The position numbers and the translations under genes were made by a program. The notes below the pieces were generated by a model. The model was given only the letters and a program-made list of their open reading frames with translations. It searched no databases and was not told the DNA's origin. DNA of 64,000 nt from Copromyces sp. CBS 386.78. Its lineage: Eukaryota; Ascomycota; Sordariomycetes; Sordariales; Sordariaceae. The stretch spans positions 124,001 to 188,000 of the forward strand of contig MU839136.1 in assembly GCA_030685235.1 (NCBI GenBank), given 5' to 3'. Each line of letters begins with the position of its first letter. Position 1 is the first letter of the stretch. Shown here piece by piece: positions 39,634-50,456 of the stretch.

Positions 39634-40075
39634 GGGGGAAATATTAGGGGAATTTTAGGTAAATACCCGGATAACCCGCTCTATTTTAGTATACGCTTAT
39701 TTAAGCAGTCTATACTATATAAGAGTGTTCCCCAATTAATTTCCGTTAAGGTTAATTGGATTATTAATTTATATAATGTTAACCAAACGTCTACTTTGCT
39801 TATACTCTATAAAATCGTGTGCAAAGTCCTAGGTTGAGGTTCTCGTTAGTATTGCCTTACATTTCCTTTAATAATATTATCGCCTATTATTATATACTAT
39901 TATTCTGTCCAGTAACTAGTCGTACTCTTTATCTTTTATTATTATTATTATTTGTAGTATCACTTATGAAGACTCTCTTCGCGTAACAATATATATTATT
40001 AAATCTACGTCGCTTTTTTACGTAAAGTTATTTAGAGTTATTAATTTAGTTAGTTATCTATTGCTAAGAGGGTTG
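39634..40075 (+). repeat. candidate LTR preceded by a polypurine tract
   Basis: AGAGGGGGAAA (about 39,634-39,645) is followed by TATTAGGGGAATTTT, which would be TGTTAGGGGAATTTT before RIP, a typical polypurine-tract/LTR junction. CTATATAAGAG about 75 bp further resembles an LTR TATA box. No second copy is in the window, so the right end is not fixed. The RIP signature ends close to 40,075. Confidence 0.35.
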
Positions 40076-40080
40076 ATACG

Positions 40081-40999
40081 GTTCCTGCTACTGCAACTGC
40101 TATCCCTATTGAGGCTGCACTTGCTGTATGTGCTGGATTTGCTGCCCGCCGTGTAAGTGCTGGCCCGAGTGCCCTAACAGTGCTGGCCATGCCCAGAGTG
40201 CTGGGGAGGGTGCTGGGGAGCCCCCATATTTAATCCCTATGAGTAAGAGTAAAGTATTGGAGGCGGTGATGGGAGCGATAAAAGTGGGTTTAGTCTACGT
40301 GCGCAGGAATTTTAGTCTACGTGTGCAGGGAATCCGGACCTCGACCTCGTCGAGTTGCGACTTGCAAGCCCGTCGCTCCTGCATCCGAACTGCTGCGTCC
40401 GAGTCGTTCATCACATCATGATACATCCGCTGTATTAGACTTGCTGCAGGAACTCGACCCAACACTTGGAGAAAAATGGAGAACGACAGCAAGAAGGAGA
40501 TGAAACATGAGAGAGTCCGCTCGAGAGAATCAACCACTGACAAACACTGACAACACTCACAAAGCCACTTCAAACGGCAAAGTGTCGCACCAGAGTGATA
40601 GGCTCACGTGGGATTTATCGGCCGCGTTCATTCGTTACAGCGTCCCCGTAGCAACCTGCGCGTGTTTGTTAGAGAGAGGATGTCTACCATTGATCGGCCA
40701 TGGCCCAAGCTGATGGTGTCGGTACCGATACCTTATGACGCCGATATGGATGCCTATCGCCATCGGACCCCCAGGGCGGTGCGCAGCTGATCGACTCGTG
40801 GTAGACATCAAGTGAGCTGAGCGCGTGTTTGGACAAGACAACCCTTTCCAATCCATCATCTGCATTCTCGTTTCCAAGGAAATCATCTAAGACTTGTCTG
40901 TTGTAATTGTATCACAATCGTTCTCCTGCCGGCAGCGTTGTGAATCCACGGCGTATCATCCTCTCTCATCAAGCTGTAGCACAAACAAACAACACCACC
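40081..40999. other. junction region and upstream region of the nuclease gene
   Basis: RIP signs stop abruptly here. The first 170 bp contain repeated GTGCTGG/GCTGCA words. A 23-bp unit starting TTTAGTCTACGTG is tandemly repeated at 40,289-40,334. Several overlapping short open frames on both strands do not resemble known proteins. The last ~300 bp should include the nuclease promoter and leader, and the sequence before the start codon is A/C-rich (ACAACACCACC), a good fungal initiation context. No gene is supported. Confidence 0.5.
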
Positions 41000-42220
41000 A
41001 TGAAGCTATCAACAGTCACAATAGGCACATCCGCATTCTTAGCCGGAGGCGCTTCAGCATGGGGAGGTACGTGGCAAGAAAACACCAATTCCTCCTTCCT
41101 TAACCACTTTTCCTCATATTCGCGAAGAATTGCACTCACTCAAGAACTGAAACATCACTAACACACCGCCGCCCGCAACGAACAGGCTTCGGACACATCA
41201 CCGTCGCCTACCTCGCCTCCAACTTTGTTTCCAACACCACCGCCTCCTACTTCCAAACCCTCCTGCGCAACGACACCACCGACTACCTGGCCAACGTAGC
41301 CACCTGGGCCGACTCGATCCGGTACACCAAATGGGGTCGTTGGACGGGCCCCCTGCACTACATCGACGCGAAGGACTCCCCGCCCCATTCGTGCGGCATC
41401 GTCTACGAGCGCGACTGCAAGCCCGAGGGCTGCGTAGTCAGCGCCATCCAGAACTACACCTCGCGCGTGCTGGACCAGTCCTTACACGTGGTCGAGCGCG
41501 CGCAGGCGGCCAAGTTCGTGATTCACTTTGTGGGCGATATCCACCAGCCGTTGCACACGGAGGACGTGGAGAAGGGCGGGAATGGGATTTCTGTGTTTTT
41601 CGATGAGAAGAGGTTTAATCTGCATCATGTTTGGGACTCGAGCATTGCGGAGAAGATCGTTACTCATAAGAAACATGGTGTTGGTAGAAAGCCGTTTCCC
41701 GCCGCGAAGAAGTGGGCGGAGCAGCTGGCGGAGGAGATTAGAGAGGGGCAATATAAGGCAGATAGTAGCGAGTGGGTGAAGGGCTTGGAGTTGAAGGAGG
41801 CGAGCGAGATTGCGCTGGAGTGGGCGGTTGAGGGAAATGCGCATGTTTGTACTGTTGGTAAGTTTTGTCCCCTCTGTTGAGGTTTCCATTTTGTCTGTCT
41901 GTCAGTCAGTCAGTCAGTCAGGGAACCGTCAGTTAACACTCCCCTTTCCTTCACTAGTCCTCCCCGAAGGCCCTGAAGCCATCCGCGGCCAGGAGCTCGG
42001 CGGCGCCTACTTCGAAGCCGCCGCCCCCGTCGTCGAGTTGCAGATCGCAAAGGCCGGTTACCGTCTGGCTGCCTGGCTCGATCTCATCGTCGCGGCTATC
42101 GGCAAGAACGAGACAATAAGCCCGCCAACCCTACCAATCCAGAAGCCCGAAGACACCGCCGGCGCCATTCCCATTGCGGAACAAAAGCCCATGGGAATGA
42201 TGTTGGGCAGCGACCTATAG
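41000..42220 (+). CDS. secreted S1/P1-type zinc nuclease
   Basis: Three exons (41,000-41,066; 41,186-41,857; 41,958-42,220) give 333 residues. Both introns are GT...AG; intron 1 has CTAAC at 41,158. Residues 1-20 are a signal peptide ending ASA, leaving Trp21 as the mature N-terminus, which in P1 nuclease is itself a zinc ligand. The other trinuclear zinc ligands are visible in order: WGGFGH (His), ATWAD (Asp), PLHYID (His), FVIHFVGD (His, Asp), HQPLH (His) and HHVWD (His, Asp). The family cleaves single-stranded DNA and RNA to 5'-mononucleotides, here outside the cell or in the vacuole. The CTVVLPEG segment across intron 2 confirms the splice. Intron 2 carries a CAGT microsatellite. It stands alone, about 900 bp from the RIP boundary. 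Confidence 0.95.
41893..41922. repeat. (GTCA)n microsatellite in nuclease intron 2
   Basis: About five GTCA/CAGT units lie inside the 100-bp intron 41,858-41,957. This is a likely length-polymorphic site with no effect on the coding frame. Confidence 0.8.
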
Positions 42221-45200
42221 AGCAGGCCTGGTGGAGGGTGTTTCTAGTCGGCCTAGGCGTCGGGATGGTATGAATCAATGATCATGATGAGCGTTTTGCA
42301 TATGCATCGTTGCAGCGGTTCGTTTGGGTAGTGAGATCGGTTTTTGGGATGGGGAATTTTTGGGATGTTTTGGATACAGAATTAGGCGCCTTGGTAATGG
42401 TTAATGTCTTGTTTTGGGGGACCCTTGAGCGGCAAACGCGGCAAAGACGTTGTTGATCTCGAAATGCATGTCCATGTCTGCAATTATTTGCATCATGTAC
42501 TTTCAAGGTAGGTATGCTAGGCGGTCTTCTGGACATGTATGTATGTAAAGTGCACATAGACGTACATACCTATATCCCAAAGCGTCACCTTGGTCTGTAC
42601 ATGTAGAATGTCAACAGTATGGAGGACATTCTCCTTTGTGGTTTGGAGTTAGTCCGACCTGCCCCTACTCCCTAAGCAGCATTGCCGAGCAACATCCTTG
42701 CTTTCCTTCATACAGACACTCGTCAACAATGCCGACTTTCCTGCCAAGTCGGCCAAATATCATATTGGCCCTGGGTAGCCATGTTTCGTTCTGATAATCC
42801 TTTCGTTCGGCCAAGCGATTAACTCCACTTGAAAAGGGGCATGAAGCCCTTACAACAAAATCCATGTTGTATCAACTCCCACGCATGGAGCCGAGTTCCC
42901 GAATACATATCTTGTGGGATCACCAAGTCCCCCGAGAATCGCTTGTTCAAAGACATCAACCGACACCATGATAAACCGAATCGGGCATTGCGTCAAAGCC
43001 GGAAGCCAGGGAAGAGTGATCACCGTTCCGTCGGTGGTTAAGGCTGCTGTCATGTCTCTTGTTAGTTAGAGAGGCAACATTCAAGTGGCAACATCGCGTT
43101 TGAAACAGTTGGAGATTGGTTGGGTGCGCTGTACAACATCGGCTCGGCACCGAGGATCACAACTCCAGAGTCTCCAGGAGCTTTTCGAGGTTGAATTCCG
43201 GTTTTTATCCATGAATCATCATGACAAATACGACAAATATTAGGAGAAAAACAAAAGCCTACTCTCACGTCAGAGTTGTAAAGTCCCACTCGGCTCAAAT
43301 GGTGTGGTATTGAAACGCCATGGTAGAAGATCTTGGGGGTTTGCAGAGTGGAGGGCATTGTTACCCCTCTGGGGTGGTAACATGTCTCAGGATCAACATG
43401 GGCCGAGTTACATCCTTGTTGCGAATCGGTCTTGAATAAAGATTGTTCAGATTTGGGCGAACAGCAGTATGTTTCGAATCGCGAGACCCGGAGACAAATG
43501 GCAACCTAAATGTCAGCAGCACAGACAGTGAGTGTAGTGGGTTTAGGTTGGACCTCAATGAAAATGGAATGAAGTGTCGATCTGTTTCCTAAAACCGATG
43601 GTTTTGGGATGGGACATAACCTCAACTATGTATGACATGGACTGCCTTGTTGCCAGTTTGAAGATTTTCCACTTGACGAAGACGAAAGTGCCGTCTCGAC
43701 CGTCCTGTCGGGTGAGAATACGACTGGGCGCTATCTCATACATCATGCGGCTCATAGTTTCCAATGAAGAAACAAGCATATGGAAATGATGCGGTCTGAA
43801 AGCTGGCCTTGACCTGGAGGGGTCCTGTTTGAGTGGACAAGATGGGAATTTTCGTCCTTATGTTGAGAAACTCGATGTGGAGAACATCATGCTTCGATGC
43901 TGCGGTGTGTTCGCCGTCTCCTTTTTCCTGGGGAATGAGGACGGCCTCGCAGTGCAAAATGTCATAATGAGAGCGAATAGACTACGACGGAGAGTTCTTC
44001 TTGTGGTCGTCAACGGGGACCAAGCGGAGTCCGGATGGGAGGGGATCGATGTCCTTGTTCTAAAATCGGAATTAAACTCTCGTTCCTGCATACGGAGGCG
44101 TCCAGGGGCACAAGGGACGCTAGCCCAGAAACAGTGGGGCATCCCCAGATGGTAAGCGCCAACGGGGCCTGTTAACGAACAACTTCAAGCGCTGTAATGT
44201 ACCTCTAGGCATTGGGCGTCGATAGCACAGTCAATTCAGATCGATGAGGTTGATCTCATTGGAACTCACCGTGATCTCCGGACTTGGTGCCTTATGAAAT
44301 GTTGCGGTTGGACGATATGACGTCGATGTTCACTCGCAAGCATACCTAAGAGATCAGTGGCAGTCTTCTCGGCGGCCGAGTTTTGCTTAAGATTGGCTTG
44401 AACGATCGGCCTTTGTGTCTCTAGCGTTGAATTTGAGGTTATGGTTCCCCATAGCTCATCTATAACAGAGGAGTTTAAAGCCCTGCGGAAGGGAGCAAAG
44501 AGATGAGGTGGTGATAGTTAGTCCGGCACGGAGTTTCCGTATCGGCGACCAAAGAAGAAGCCGAATGCCGGACGAGGTCGACGTCGGCAACAAGAACAGA
44601 GGTAGAAATATCGGATATCGGCTGCAATCCGGGTCGGCCAAGAGAAACACTGCAGGATCGTTCTGTCTCGTTGGGTATGTTTTGTTTCGTGCGAGGCCCT
44701 CCACCGGTTCCTCGCGATGCAGGAGCTTCCACCAGGAGTCTTGGGCTGGCCTTGGCCCAGTACAAAAGCCGTTGTTGATGCGTATTCGGCTGCCATGGAG
44801 AGTTTCTTCTAGACAAACATCGGTGCCTTGTGTTGTGTTGTGTTGTGTTGATGCTGCGTGTTCCTGACGGTAATGTTGGGAACTCCTTGTCCAGGTATGA
44901 ACACGGACTGCGCTAGCACGGATACCTAAGGTACCTCTAGGGACGGAGAAGAGGTCAAAGTTGAAGTTGTTGCAGCTGAGTCTCGGCCCGGCATGGGATT
45001 GAACTTCTTTTCCTTGGGGAAGTGGAGCGGGAGTGCACTAGCGCCTCGCTAGCGCTTCATCCCGAGACGCCAAATGCTGGATCGCCCTTGACCGGCCCAT
45101 GTGATTGGCTGAGAGTAAGACGAACAGGACCCTCGTCGCTTCTGGCACACAAGTCGCTTCATCAACCTCACCTACCTTACCTTAACGGCACTCTCTCTTT

Positions 45201-45800
45201 GCTTTTCTCCCCAAACACTCGTCCACAATACTCCGAGTCCGTCATTTGAGATTGAAACGATTGAGTCGACAGCTTCATCCGCTTTCCAGACTTTCCTTGA
45301 TATGAAATCCACTCTCCTAGTTGCTGTTGGTGGCGGTCGTTGACTCGTATTGGTTTTCAGGAATCTCCATCAAGCGCGATATCGGGCGCAATATCACCAA
45401 GGGGATCTTCGGTCATTCTAGGAACGGCTTCTGGCCAAGCGCGAAACACCCCATGTCCAAGTTAGTCTAGACGCATCCTTGGATGTCCATCCAGTCGGTT
45501 TGACCTTCGGCAGCCCCTTTCTATGCTACACTACACACTACTGCTGCCTCCTTCAACAGTCCGGCGCAAGATGCCCTCCCCTTGTGGTACCCTTGTATCA
45601 CGTTTGAGATCGTGGAGACACACGACCCCCAAACCACTCTCCGTCCGTTCCGACCTCCTGCCGCCCAATCCATGATGCAGTGTGGTACTGATTCCACGGT
45701 CAGAGAACGGCTATACAGAAAGCTCGGTTGACAGACTGGGGGAGGGCTATCCAAGACAGATTCCTACCCTGGCCGGCACCCTGTCGTGGTCTCGTGGAAA
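42221..45800. other. ~3.6-kb intergenic region without a supported gene
   Basis: Composition is normal and there is no RIP. Several open frames of 60-120 codons overlap on both strands (for example 43,829-44,155 plus and 44,475-44,816 minus) but none resembles a known family or joins convincingly to others by splicing. A TTGTG pentanucleotide is repeated at 44,829-44,850. TACCTAAGGTACCT-like words near 44,926 and CTACCTTACCTTAA near 45,173 are the sort common in Sordariales intergenic DNA. The right part is probably promoter for the secreted protein gene at 46,174. Confidence 0.5.
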
Positions 45801-45819
45801 GAAACTTCTTGGCTAGCCG

Positions 45820-46173
45820 GGATATAAGAAACGATGACCATGGCTTGGTGCCTCAGCATGCCCATCTTTCTATATTACTCCTCCAGTTCTCCCTTCTCTT
45901 GCCTTCCATGCCCTATTTTTGCTGGTTGTGGTGGTAGCGTGTTTCTTTCATTCGTTCCTTTTCGACGCACGTTGTATATACCCAATTAGCCGACACCGGG
46001 TGTCAGTCATTCATTCTCTTCTTGCAGTCAGCTTTGATATTACGGTCTGGAACCATTTTCAACGCTTTACGTCTTACGACTTTACTTCGCCTCCCGTGCG
46101 CCTGGTTATATCCTTCCGAAAATCCCTACCGAAACCGATCACCTGCGGCAACGCTTCAATATCAACCATCAAC
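45820..46173 (+). promoter_or_regulatory. putative core promoter and leader of the secreted Asn/Gly-rich protein gene
   Basis: GATATAAGAA near 45,820 resembles a TATA box. It is followed by a pyrimidine-rich stretch (45,868-45,955), which in filamentous fungi often precedes or covers transcription starts of strongly expressed genes. If transcription starts there, the leader is about 220-300 nt and contains a nine-codon upstream frame (45,908-45,937). The transcription start itself is inferred. Confidence 0.4.
45908..45937 (+). CDS. possible nine-codon upstream open reading frame
   Basis: ATG to TAG encodes MPYFCWLWW, unusually aromatic. It ends 236 nt before the main start codon. It matters only if it lies in the mRNA, which depends on the inferred transcription start; it may be chance. 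Confidence 0.25.
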   Translation: MPYFCWLWW

Positions 46174-47569
46174 ATGCTTGTGAAGACTGCTTTCACTGCC
46201 CTCTTGGGCTTGGCCATGGTCGCCGACGCAGCCATTATTCCCAACACCGACTGCTCATCAGTCGAGCGAAGACAAGGCAACAAGTTCAACAAGAATCGTG
46301 CCCAGTTTAACGGTCAATTTGGCGGCAACGGCCAATTCAGTGGAAATGCTGGCAACAAGGGTCAGAACGGGAACGCCAATAAGGGAGGCAATAACCAAGG
46401 CGCTGCCAACACCTGTCTCGCTGCGGGCGCCATTCAGACGGGCTCTGCATCAACGGGTCAGAGTGGTGGTACAGCGGCGGATGGACAGGTCAACTCAAAG
46501 ACGTATGTTGGAATCAATATCCTGAGCCTTGTGACGTTCTTACTAACCCTTTAACAGCGATAATGCCAACTTCATCAACTTCTGTAATGGCCAGACCTTG
46601 ACGAACGGTCTGCAAATCAAGGCTGGTTCCTGCAACGGCATCCGTAGGTGGATTCCCTAGAGACATATCAAGACACCGACTAACAGTTTTACAGCCATGG
46701 GCAAGATTCCTTCCACCGACCGGATGGTTTCCACCGTCGTCCTCTTCCCCAAGAACAACGACAATATTGCGGCCGACCAGACCTTCACCATCCAGGTCAA
46801 GCTTAATAACATCGCGCTGGGTTCCTTCACCAACGCTACCAGCACTTACTACTCAGCTCCTCAGGATCTCGACGGTGCTGGTAAGGTTATTGGCCACACC
46901 CACGTCACCGTTCAGGACACGGGCAACACCTTGAACCCCACCGAGCCGCTTGATGCCCGCCAGTTCGTCTTCTTCAAGGGTATCAACGATGCCGGCAACG
47001 GAGCGGGTACTCTGTCGACCGACGTGACGGGTGGTCTCCCCGCGGGCAACTATCGTATCTGCACCATGACCTCGGCGGCCAACCATCAGCCTGTTCTCAT
47101 GCCTGTTGCGCAGCGAGGTTCCCAGGACGATTGCCGGTACTTTACCGTTTCCGCCAACGGCGGCGGCGGCGGCGGCGGCAACAACAACGGTGGTAACAAC
47201 AACAATGGTGGCAACAACAACAATAACAATGCTGGTAACAACAACGCCGGAAATAACAACAACAATGCCAACAACGGTGGCAATAACAACAACAACAACC
47301 AAAACAAGAATACGGGCAACAACAAGGCCGCCAACGGCCAAGCCATCGCCGGCATCACCGCCCCGGCCGTGACCAACTCTGGAGATGGCTCGCGTCCCTT
47401 CGCCGTGAACGGTGCTACTTTTGTCAACAAGTCCGCCGCCGTCCAGCGCGCCTGCGCGATCCAGAACAACGCCTGCTCGGATGCCGTCAACCGCGGCAAG
47501 GCACAAGGTGTCACGCTTCAGCAGTGCAATGCTCAGGAAACTGCTTGCAGGGCTGCTGGTGGTGCTTAA
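46174..47569 (+). CDS. secreted Asn/Gly-rich fungal protein
   Basis: Three exons (46,174-46,502; 46,558-46,643; 46,695-47,569) encode 429 residues. Both introns are 51-55 bp with good CTAAC branch sites. Residues 1-19 form a signal peptide; VERRQ at about 31-35 could be a Kex2-type site. A Gly/Asn/Gln stretch follows, then a conserved core (about 80-285) with DNANFINFCNG, CNGIPMGKIPS, APQDLDGAGKVIGHTHVT and NHQPVLMPVAQRG. Next come a Gly-Asn repeat linker (about 290-350) and a C-terminal four-Cys module (RACAIQNNACSD then QCNAQETAC). The core is widespread in filamentous fungi; my recollection is that databases often label it 'ribosomal protein S17', which a secreted protein of this build does not support. 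Function is unknown; a cell-wall or surface role is inferred. Confidence 0.88.
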
Positions 47570-49371
47570 GTGCTGTCGGGTGGGAGAACTACTAAGCAAA
47601 GCAAAGCAATGCAAAGTTGATGTTCGGCTTTTTGGGTATTACAATCACAACGAGTCGTTCGGTTGGGTTGTTGATGTCCTTCAGCGTGCTGTTGTCATTG
47701 AGAAGGAAGGGATCCAGAGGCAGGAAGACGGGGAGTTCTAGTTTCAAGTGTATGATATAAACTTTGGATCCTTTTACACACAAACACCTTTTTCTAACAC
47801 GCATGTGGCATGCCATTAGGGATGGATACAGCGCATTTCTTTTCTATGCCGATCCTTGTTTACTTTCCTGTCTATTTCGTTTATGAAGTTTTGGTTTCCC
47901 CAAAAACCTGTCAACTCCATCTTTTGGATCGCTTCTCCCTCTCATTCCATCCCACATACACTCCGTCTCCATCCGATTTAAAGGTTGCATCATTAGAAAG
48001 CTAAGATTCGGGTTCGGATCTAGCCTTTTCCATCCCCTGTCCTGGGAACGTGCTACACCTGTCGTCTCATGTTATCGAACCCCTGGGTCGGTTGTTTCGA
48101 ACCACACCCACCCCCTTCGTAATGCAAAACACGCGAGCGCTGAAACCGATCCGTTGGTACAACCCAAGAAGAAAGAAAAATCCTTTCCCTTTTTAAGGTG
48201 AGCTGCGAGCCTCATTAAGGAAGGTTTCCTCACTTTACAAGGCGGAACAATGTAGGTTCGTTGTTGCCTGTTCCCTTGTGCGCTGTGAGTAGGTAAGTCT
48301 GGGGAAAGAACGATCGAAAAAGGGGGCGGCCCCTGATGGATGGAATGCATGCATGAGCCTCCTCGGTTGCTGCTTCCCTTGAGGCGATGATGCCTTTGTG
48401 CAAAGTGGAACCCAAAGGCAAAATAACTTACCTTGTTCTAGAAGGTCACGTTGGGTTCCTGCCTACCTTTGTCCCAGGGTTGCCTTGTGACAAGCAAGCA
48501 TTTACATGCAACTCGTAGCGAGGTATTCCTCGTTACTAGGTAGTCTAGTGACTGTATGTAGTGCCTGATGAGGTCATACCTCTAGAGGGTACATATGTAC
48601 ATATTGGCTGACCAGTTCACGCCGACCTTGACGGCCTCAATCCTCCTTCGTCTCGCAGATGGCTAAAGACAAAACAATGGGTCACCGGCTGACCTGGCAA
48701 GAAAACTTGGATTCACAATCCACCGGTCCCATCCGTCAGGGGCCATATGTAAATCGCTTGTCACAAGAAGAGGAAAACTAAATAAGCTTATAAGGAGCTA
48801 AAAACCAAACAAGTCATCAAAAGCTTGTTGAAGAAGAAAAAAGGCTTCATTATGTAGATAACCTCCAACCAACCAACCATCCATCCTATGTCAGCCAGCC
48901 AGCCATCTACCATGCCACCCAACCAAGCCGAACCATGCCATCCCATATCGCACTTCAGATCATGTATACCAATATGTCTATAATGTGTTCTTCAACAACT
49001 TGCTTTCCCTTCCTGTCCCCTCAGATATAATCCATCCATATCATGCAACCAACTTGGCTCACCGACCCCCTCGGCCAGATGAGCTCCCAACATCAACAAA
49101 CAACACTGCCACATAAACTCCTCAGCAACAACAATCCCCATCTTTTTCCAATTACAACAAAAGTACAAGGGCCCTTTGCCCCACCCATGAGAAGACCGGA
49201 TACCCAGGTCTCCGGTAAATGTTCGACATAGATGGGAGCTTGGGTTAGGGAGAAGATGGTTAGACATGAGAGTTGGGCCGTCCCTAAGGATGTCCCTGAA
49301 AGCCCCAGCCGCCTTATCTCGTCCTCAAGAACTTGGAAGTATAAGCCGAAAATGTCAGAGAGAAGCAACAT
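47570..49371. other. ~1.8-kb convergent intergenic region
   Basis: This lies between the 3' ends of the secreted protein gene (+) and phosphatidylinositol synthase (-). It should hold both 3' UTRs. Short repeats such as AACCAACCAACCATCCATCC and CAGCCAGCCAGCC occur near 48,865-48,905. Open frames at 48,072-48,350 and 48,992-49,371 on the minus strand do not resemble proteins, and the second runs into the 3' end of the synthase gene in a different frame. No gene is supported. Confidence 0.55.
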
Positions 49372-50456
49372 TTAGAGGCCCTTCTTGAGGTTCTTCCTGC
49401 GCTCCCTTCTGGCCTCAAGGTCACCCTCCGCCAGCCACCTGCTAGCCTTGACGAGCTGGACGACGTTGATGATTTGCTTGAGCATCATGACAGGGAAGGA
49501 GACGATTGCGATGACCCAAGGGACGGTGGAGTCCTAAAGACGCGGGGTAATGGTTAGTCGGTTGTCAAGCTACTTCCGGAGGTAATGAAGGCTTACCATC
49601 TTGTTGGCACGCGCCAGCTCGAGAGCAGCGGCGCTGTAGGGGTTAGCCTGCTTGATCTCGGGAACCTGCTCCAAGAGGCCAGGAGAGAGGAGAGGGCTCG
49701 AGAAGGAGAGCAGGTAGAGGGCAATGAAGAAGACCTCGTTGAGGGCGCAGCACAGGAAAAGAACGGTCTACAGAAGAAAAAATGTCAGCTAACTACTTCT
49801 TCTTCTTCTTCTTCTCCCCAACCAAAAAAGATTCAGCAACAAAGAATGACGTACCCTGTTGGTATAGTAGAGATTAAGAATGAAGCTCCTCGACTTGTCG
49901 ACGTTCTTGTGGCTCTCATCCGAGCCGCCCATGGCCAGAGTCGCGTACATGTGCATGTAGTGGCTGGCCATGTCGAGGGCGATCAGGCCCTGGAAGACGA
50001 TGGACCAGCGGGGGAAGGCGGAGGCGAGGAAGACGAGCAGGCAGGCCGTCGTGCAGCGGTCAGTGACCATGTCGAGCACTGCGCCGAAGCGGGTGGACTG
50101 GTCAAGGTAGCGGGCGGCATAGCCATCGAGGGCGTCGAGCAAGCACGAGACGCTGTAGAGCAAAGAGCATGTTCGTGGGTGGAGGGGCATGTAGTAGAGC
50201 GAGGCCACGGCAAGGACGATACGGGAGTAACCTGTAAGTGGTGGTGGGCCAGACCCTGTTAGCAAAGCCGTTCACAATCTGATTATGTCTTGGGGTTTAC
50301 ACAGGCGTAAGGCGCAAGGGACCCGTGGATGGAGGCAGTGGAAGCAGTGAGTGGATGCATTCGTGAATTCGTACCGATCAAGTTTGGCACAAAGGTGTAG
50401 ATGTTCTCCCGCGACTCGACACCCTCCCCACGGCGGACCTGCTCAGCGGCCGGCAT
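49372..50456 (-). CDS. phosphatidylinositol synthase (CDP-diacylglycerol-inositol 3-phosphatidyltransferase)
   Basis: Four exons on the minus strand (50,456-50,375; 50,231-49,855; 49,767-49,597; 49,533-49,372) encode 263 residues. The enzyme joins myo-inositol to CDP-diacylglycerol in the ER membrane, giving phosphatidylinositol and CMP. The CDP-alcohol phosphotransferase signature is complete: Asp60-x2-Asp63-Gly64-x2-Ala67-Arg68-x8-Gly77-x3-Asp81-x3-Asp85. Hydrophobic stretches before and after it fit a multi-pass membrane protein. The N-terminal YTFVPNLIGYSR segment spans intron 1, supporting that splice; NR/TVLFLCCALNE spans intron 2. The Lys/Arg-rich end (RRERRKNLKKGL) is cytosolic by family knowledge. 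Intron 2 contains a GAA/TTC microsatellite. Yeast Pis1 and N. crassa counterparts are the nearest named relatives; no symbol is assigned. Confidence 0.93.
49795..49815. repeat. (CTT)n microsatellite in the phosphatidylinositol synthase intron 2
   Basis: About six CTT units on the plus strand (GAA on the coding strand) lie inside the intron 49,768-49,854. Length variation is likely and would not alter the protein. Confidence 0.8.

Larger units (their letters stand above)
1..40080. repeat. RIP-mutated, AT-rich transposon block
   Basis: The whole stretch is AT-rich with stops in all frames. CA and TG dinucleotides are nearly absent, while TA is abundant and CG is kept. This is the expected result of repeat-induced point mutation, which turns CpA into TpA on both strands in ascomycetes such as Neurospora. 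Reading through the stops shows remnants of at least four Gypsy LTR retrotransposons, listed separately. No intact open reading frame with a recognisable product lies here; the short open frames are low-complexity or chance. Pockets that still carry CA/TG are annotated on their own. The block ends abruptly near 40,080, where composition becomes normal. Such blocks are usually H3K9-methylated heterochromatin; that part is inference. Confidence 0.93.

Noticed and set aside
46853..47614. A 253-residue minus-strand open frame
   Set aside because: It mirrors the Asn/Gly repeat coding region of the secreted protein; its Val/Ile-rich composition is the antisense of AAC/GGC codons.
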